A DNA stretch of 6,963 bases from assembly GCA_016926925.1 (NCBI GenBank), contig JAFGNQ010000492.1:1-6963 (forward strand), in the 5' to 3' direction. The notes beneath the pieces are model-generated. The model was not told the origin of the DNA. It worked only from the letters and a program-made list of their open reading frames with translations, and searched no databases. A program made the position numbers and the translations under genes. Positions 4,261 through 6,963 of the stretch are shown here, one piece after another (the first letter of the stretch is position 1; the number at the start of each line of letters is the position of its first letter). This stretch comes from Candidatus Aminicenantota bacterium (GTDB lineage: Bacteria > Acidobacteriota > Aminicenantia > Aminicenantales > Aminicenantaceae).

Positions 4261-5070
4261 ATGAACCATCCATCAGCCCGCTATGGCAAATCAAAAGATA
4301 AGGTCCTGCTAACGGTTGCCGGCTTCGATCCCTGCGGAGGAGCCGGAGTCATCCTGGATGTCGAGACATTCAAGCACAGAGGATTTCAAGGAGCGGCCGT
4401 AGTAACGTCTTTAACTGTTCAAAACACAAAGGAAGTCGAAGAAGTTTTCTGCCCTCCTCCTGACTTTGTCTGGGCGCAGTATAGAGCTCTTCACAGCGAT
4501 ATGCCTATTTCGGGAATCAAAATCGGAATGCTCGGATGCAAGGAAAACATTCCGATAGCAGCCAAAATTCTTACTGATAATCCGGACAAGCCGAGAGTGG
4601 TGGATCCGGTCCTTCGATCCACCTCAGGCACCTGGCTCTTGGAGGAAGGATCCGTGTCCGAATTTATCAATAAAATCGGGAGAAAAGCAACTCTGCTCAC
4701 TCCCAACGTCCGTGAAGCAGAGTTGATATCAAAGACCGTCATCAAAACCCCCAAGGACGCGGAAGTTGCGGCTTCCCGGATATTTCAGAGTTGGGGCACA
4801 CCCTGTCTGATCAAGGGCGGACACCTCATGGATGCGGTGACGGATATCCTGTATGATGGGCATCGATTCCATCATTATGAGGGTGAGAGAATCGAAAAAA
4901 CCGTACACGGAACAGGATGTTTTCTCTCGGCAACCATACTCGCCCTGCTCGCTGAAGGAAACTCTCTAACTCAGGCTTGCGCAATGGCCATCGATGCAAC
5001 CCGCTCGGCTATCTCCAAAGCCATACCGCTCGGTCAAGGCCAAAATATCATATCGTTTTTTCAAGATTAG
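4261..5070 (+). CDS. thiD: Hydroxymethylpyrimidine/phosphomethylpyrimidine kinase ThiD
   Basis: ThiD phosphorylates HMP and then HMP-phosphate to give HMP-pyrophosphate, the pyrimidine half of thiamine, in the cytoplasm. This is a ribokinase-like fold of 269 residues, the usual single-domain length without a ThiE or ThiN fusion. The N-terminal substrate motif is AGFDPCGGAGVILDVETF (20-37). Gln54 in VQNT matches the HMP-binding Gln of characterised ThiD proteins. VVDPVLRSTSG lies at 113-123, LTPNVREAELI at 146-156 and KGGH at 185-188. The anion hole and catalytic Cys are in HGTGC (216-220). ILDV replaces the commoner IQAD after the glycine-rich loop. Pyridoxal kinase is a related alternative, but the motifs favour ThiD. 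The ATG at 4261 is the only plausible start, with no clear ribosome binding site. It is convergent with the antiporter genes (17-base gap) and has no other thi gene next to it. Confidence 0.92.
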   Translation: MNHPSARYGKSKDKVLLTVAGFDPCGGAGVILDVETFKHRGFQGAAVVTSLTVQNTKEVEEVFCPPPDFVWAQYRALHSDMPISGIKIGMLGCKENIPIAAKILTDNPDKPRVVDPVLRSTSGTWLLEEGSVSEFINKIGRKATLLTPNVREAELISKTVIKTPKDAEVAASRIFQSWGTPCLIKGGHLMDAVTDILYDGHRFHHYEGERIEKTVHGTGCFLSATILALLAEGNSLTQACAMAIDATRSAISKAIPLGQGQNIISFFQD

Positions 5071-5087
5071 CTGTGTCCTTTTCTGGA

Positions 5088-6374
5088 TTAGAGGAACTCT
5101 TTTTTTCCCACTTCCTTTACTTTGATAAGAAGCTTCTGTAGTAAAATCGGACCGATGATCTGATTTATGGCAATAACGGCCAAGACTAAGGATACAAATT
5201 GCCCCTTCCAGCTTGGATAAGCTCTCTCTACAAGGACGGCAATGCCCAGGGCGACGCCCGCCTGCGAGATGAATCCGCGCCAGCAGTCTTTTTTTACGCC
5301 CGGTTCCTCCCGAGCCAGAGTGGCTCCAACGTAAGTCCCCAGGAATTTCAGCACACCTCTCAAAAAAACACAAATGAGTGCCAGCAACCAACTGCTTCGC
5401 AGGGCGTCCAGGTTGATAGAAGCCCCCGATATGGCAAAAAAGACGACAAACACAGGAAGGGAGCTTTTTTCGATGGCATGAATCAATTTTTCTCCATGCG
5501 AGGAAAAGTTCTCGACCAGAAAGCCGGCAAGGAGGCAAATCAACAAAGGATGGTAACCGTAGCTATGGGAAATTTGATATGTGAAAAAAGCGATACTCAG
5601 GATGAAAACCGTAATCTCCCTTCGAATGTATTTGAGATAGAATATGATGCCGAACCCCACCATCACGCCTATGAGCAAGGATCCGCCCAATTCAAAGAAA
5701 ATATCCGTGAGAAAGCCGACATCAAAACCTTGAGCCGGGTAAAACAGGGGTTTCGTCAAAGAGAGGAATATCGCGAACAGAACTATAATAACGAAATCTT
5801 TCACAACTGCCACGGAAAGGATAAGGTCCGTATATCTTCCTTTGGATTTGGTCTCTGTTATGATTGCGATGGTAGTGGACGGCGACGTGGCTGTCGCCAG
5901 TGTCCCCAAAAGAAGACCTACGGCCAAGCTTTGCAGCAAAGTTCGACCGGCAAAAAAGGGGAAAAAGCCGCGACCGATAAGACTGAAAACAACATAACCG
6001 GCAATGATGAGTATCGTCTGAAAGGTAACTATGGCCGAAATAGACTTCAGGCGCCCTTTGAGTCGCTGAACCTGCATCTCGCCGCCGGCTGTCAGAGCAA
6101 TCAAGCTCAAGGCCAACCCATCAATAAGCTGGAGGTTGTGTACTTGATCAACCTCCAAGAACTTCAAGACATAAGGGCCACAGATAACCCCGGCTATGAT
6201 GAATCCCGTGATTTGAGGAAGTTGAAGACGGCCGGTCTCTCTCCCGAAGAGAAAGGCGAATATAAGGATAAATCCGAGGGCGATGGAAGTGCTTTGATCC
6301 GGATTGGACAATGGAAGCAGCCAGGAACTCTTCATCAAGAACATCAAACAAAAAAGTACGATGAGTGCGATCAT
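5088..6374 (-). CDS. CPA-type cation/proton antiporter, membrane domain only
   Basis: This is an inner-membrane monovalent cation:proton antiporter of the Na+/H+ exchanger (CPA2-like) superfamily. At 428 residues it consists of about 12 hydrophobic segments and ends after the last one, without the TrkA-N/RCK regulatory domain seen in Kef proteins. The motif LPQITGFIIAGVICGP (52-67) is the classic early helix. TATSPSTTIA (161-170) fits the unwound helix-4 region, and QAGVALGIAV (371-380) the late helix. At the usual acidic ion-binding pair it has VVKDF, that is Lys192-Asp193, instead of Asp-Asp or Asn-Asp. The ATG at 6374 overlaps the stop of the upstream antiporter gene as ATGA, with GGAAG before it, indicating translational coupling. 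It converges with thiD. The transported cation cannot be read from the sequence. Confidence 0.9.
   Translation of the reverse strand: MIALIVLFCLMFLMKSSWLLPLSNPDQSTSIALGFILIFAFLFGRETGRLQLPQITGFIIAGVICGPYVLKFLEVDQVHNLQLIDGLALSLIALTAGGEMQVQRLKGRLKSISAIVTFQTILIIAGYVVFSLIGRGFFPFFAGRTLLQSLAVGLLLGTLATATSPSTTIAIITETKSKGRYTDLILSVAVVKDFVIIVLFAIFLSLTKPLFYPAQGFDVGFLTDIFFELGGSLLIGVMVGFGIIFYLKYIRREITVFILSIAFFTYQISHSYGYHPLLICLLAGFLVENFSSHGEKLIHAIEKSSLPVFVVFFAISGASINLDALRSSWLLALICVFLRGVLKFLGTYVGATLAREEPGVKKDCWRGFISQAGVALGIAVLVERAYPSWKGQFVSLVLAVIAINQIIGPILLQKLLIKVKEVGKKEFL
5090..5106 (+). terminator. Weak intrinsic terminator candidate after thiD
   Basis: AGAG (5090-5093) pairs with CTCT (5097-5100) around GAA and is followed by six further Ts (5101-5106). 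It starts 20 bases after the thiD stop and overlaps the 3' end of the convergent antiporter gene. The stem is only 4 bp, so function is uncertain. Confidence 0.3.
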
Positions 6375-6963
6375 TTCTTAACTTCCGGGTCCAGATTTCG
6401 AATGCTCATCTGTAACGCCTTGGGACTCAGGAACTCACTGACAATGGCAGCCAGCAGAGCCACCGAGAGAAAAATATCCGTCATAGCCATGGGATAAGCC
6501 AGTTTCAGACTAACAGCCAGAGCCACTCCGATCCCGCCGACCGACAAAAAAGACAACCCAAAAAACGGCGGTAGCGGAAAAGGGAATTTAAGGAGAATAC
6601 GGTATATGGGAAGCGGGACAGTGTATCCGATGATCCTTGCGGCGATAAAAGCAAGTACCAAAGTGACTATGACCCAGTCGAATCGAAAAACCCAAAGCGC
6701 GCCTATAAGAATAAGCAGTACGATGTATAACGGTTTTTCGGTCGAAAGAAGCAGAGGATAAAGCTTTTCATGAGTCCGTGTAAGATTGGAATATACAATA
6801 CCCATGACCATCGAAACATAAAGGGGGGAAAGATTGAAATAAAAGGCCGCACCCGATGCGAAAAAGACCAAGCCTACCACAAAAACAAGGAACTCTTGCT
6901 CGGATGTCCGCTTTTTTGTCAAGAGGTGAAACAGAAATCCAAGAGCGGCCGGAAAAAAAGTGG
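6371..6963 (-). CDS. Second CPA-type antiporter, C-terminal part (cut by the window edge)
   Basis: The frame is open from the right edge to a TGA at 6373-6371, giving about 197 visible codons. A TTG at 6922 could be read as a start, but the frame continues upstream with hydrophobic residues (TFFPAALGFLFHL), so the true N-terminus is almost certainly outside. The visible part has about six membrane segments. It aligns by eye with the C-terminal half of the downstream antiporter: SPLYVSMVMGIVYSN parallels HPLLICLLAGFLVEN, the EKLYP...EKPLYIVLLILIGA stretch parallels EKLIH...SSLPVFVVFFAISGA, and GGIGVALAVSLKLAYP parallels QAGVALGIAVLVERAYP. It is therefore a paralogue in the same operon, joined to its partner by an ATGA overlap. 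Whether its N-terminal half carries the ion-binding acidic residues cannot be seen here. Confidence 0.82.
   Translation of the reverse strand, partial: TFFPAALGFLFHLLTKKRTSEQEFLVFVVGLVFFASGAAFYFNLSPLYVSMVMGIVYSNLTRTHEKLYPLLLSTEKPLYIVLLILIGALWVFRFDWVIVTLVLAFIAARIIGYTVPLPIYRILLKFPFPLPPFFGLSFLSVGGIGVALAVSLKLAYPMAMTDIFLSVALLAAIVSEFLSPKALQMSIRNLDPEVKK

Noticed and set aside
4966..5538. A 190-codon minus-strand open frame overlapping the thiD 3' end and the antiporter 3' end
   Set aside because: It lies in another frame of the antiporter gene and opposite the end of thiD. It is rich in Cys, Arg and Ser without any domain, so it is a shadow frame.
5199..6497. A 432-codon open frame on the plus strand opposite the antiporter genes
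   Set aside because: Its product is strongly hydrophilic and low-complexity (rich in Gln, Lys, Glu, Asn), has no recognisable domain, and runs antisense to clear membrane-protein genes with family motifs. This is the expected shadow of hydrophobic codons.

Overview
This window looks like chromosomal DNA from an anaerobic, acyl-CoA-degrading bacterium, most likely of the Desulfobacterota / Syntrophobacterota (the former Deltaproteobacteria). That placement is inference. It rests on the pairing of an acyl-CoA dehydrogenase with a MeaB/ArgK-type GTPase, a small membrane-anchored TRASH-type protein, and base composition that looks close to half G+C by eye. No phage, transposase, CRISPR or defence gene is visible, and most genes belong to well-known families.

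Layout. (1) 52-2244, minus strand: an acyl-CoA dehydrogenase followed 78 bases later by a MeaB-type G3E GTPase, probably one operon for short- or branched-chain acyl-CoA and propionyl/methylmalonyl-CoA metabolism. A further minus-strand gene may start at the left edge. (2) 2245-2653: a divergent control region. It holds a good minus-strand sigma70-type promoter with a perfect 15-bp palindrome beside its -35 box, a REP-like palindrome, and a plus-strand promoter aimed at the next gene. (3) 2654-2923, plus: a small protein with one membrane segment and a Cys-X21-Cys-X3-Cys metal-binding TRASH/YHS-like domain. (4) 3102-3425, minus: a KdgF-like single-domain cupin. (5) 3523-3798, minus: acylphosphatase. 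(6) 3799-4260: a 462-base divergent intergenic region unusually rich in inverted repeats. These include a 13-bp-arm hairpin and an 18-bp-arm inverted repeat that abuts the -35 box of the thiD promoter. (7) 4261-5070, plus: thiD, hydroxymethylpyrimidine (phosphate) kinase, standing alone without other thi genes or a visible TPP riboswitch. (8) 5088-6963, minus: two consecutive CPA-type cation/proton antiporter genes joined by an ATGA overlap. The upstream one is cut by the window edge.

Functional links. The dehydrogenase and MeaB plausibly act in one pathway. The two antiporters are translationally coupled and resemble each other in their C-terminal halves, so they may form a paired transporter. 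The cupin, acylphosphatase, TRASH protein and ThiD look like independent single-gene units, each with its own promoter region.

Most worth following up are the inverted-repeat cluster upstream of thiD, the palindromic operator candidate upstream of the dehydrogenase, and the tandem antiporter pair with a Lys-Asp in place of the usual acidic ion-binding pair.
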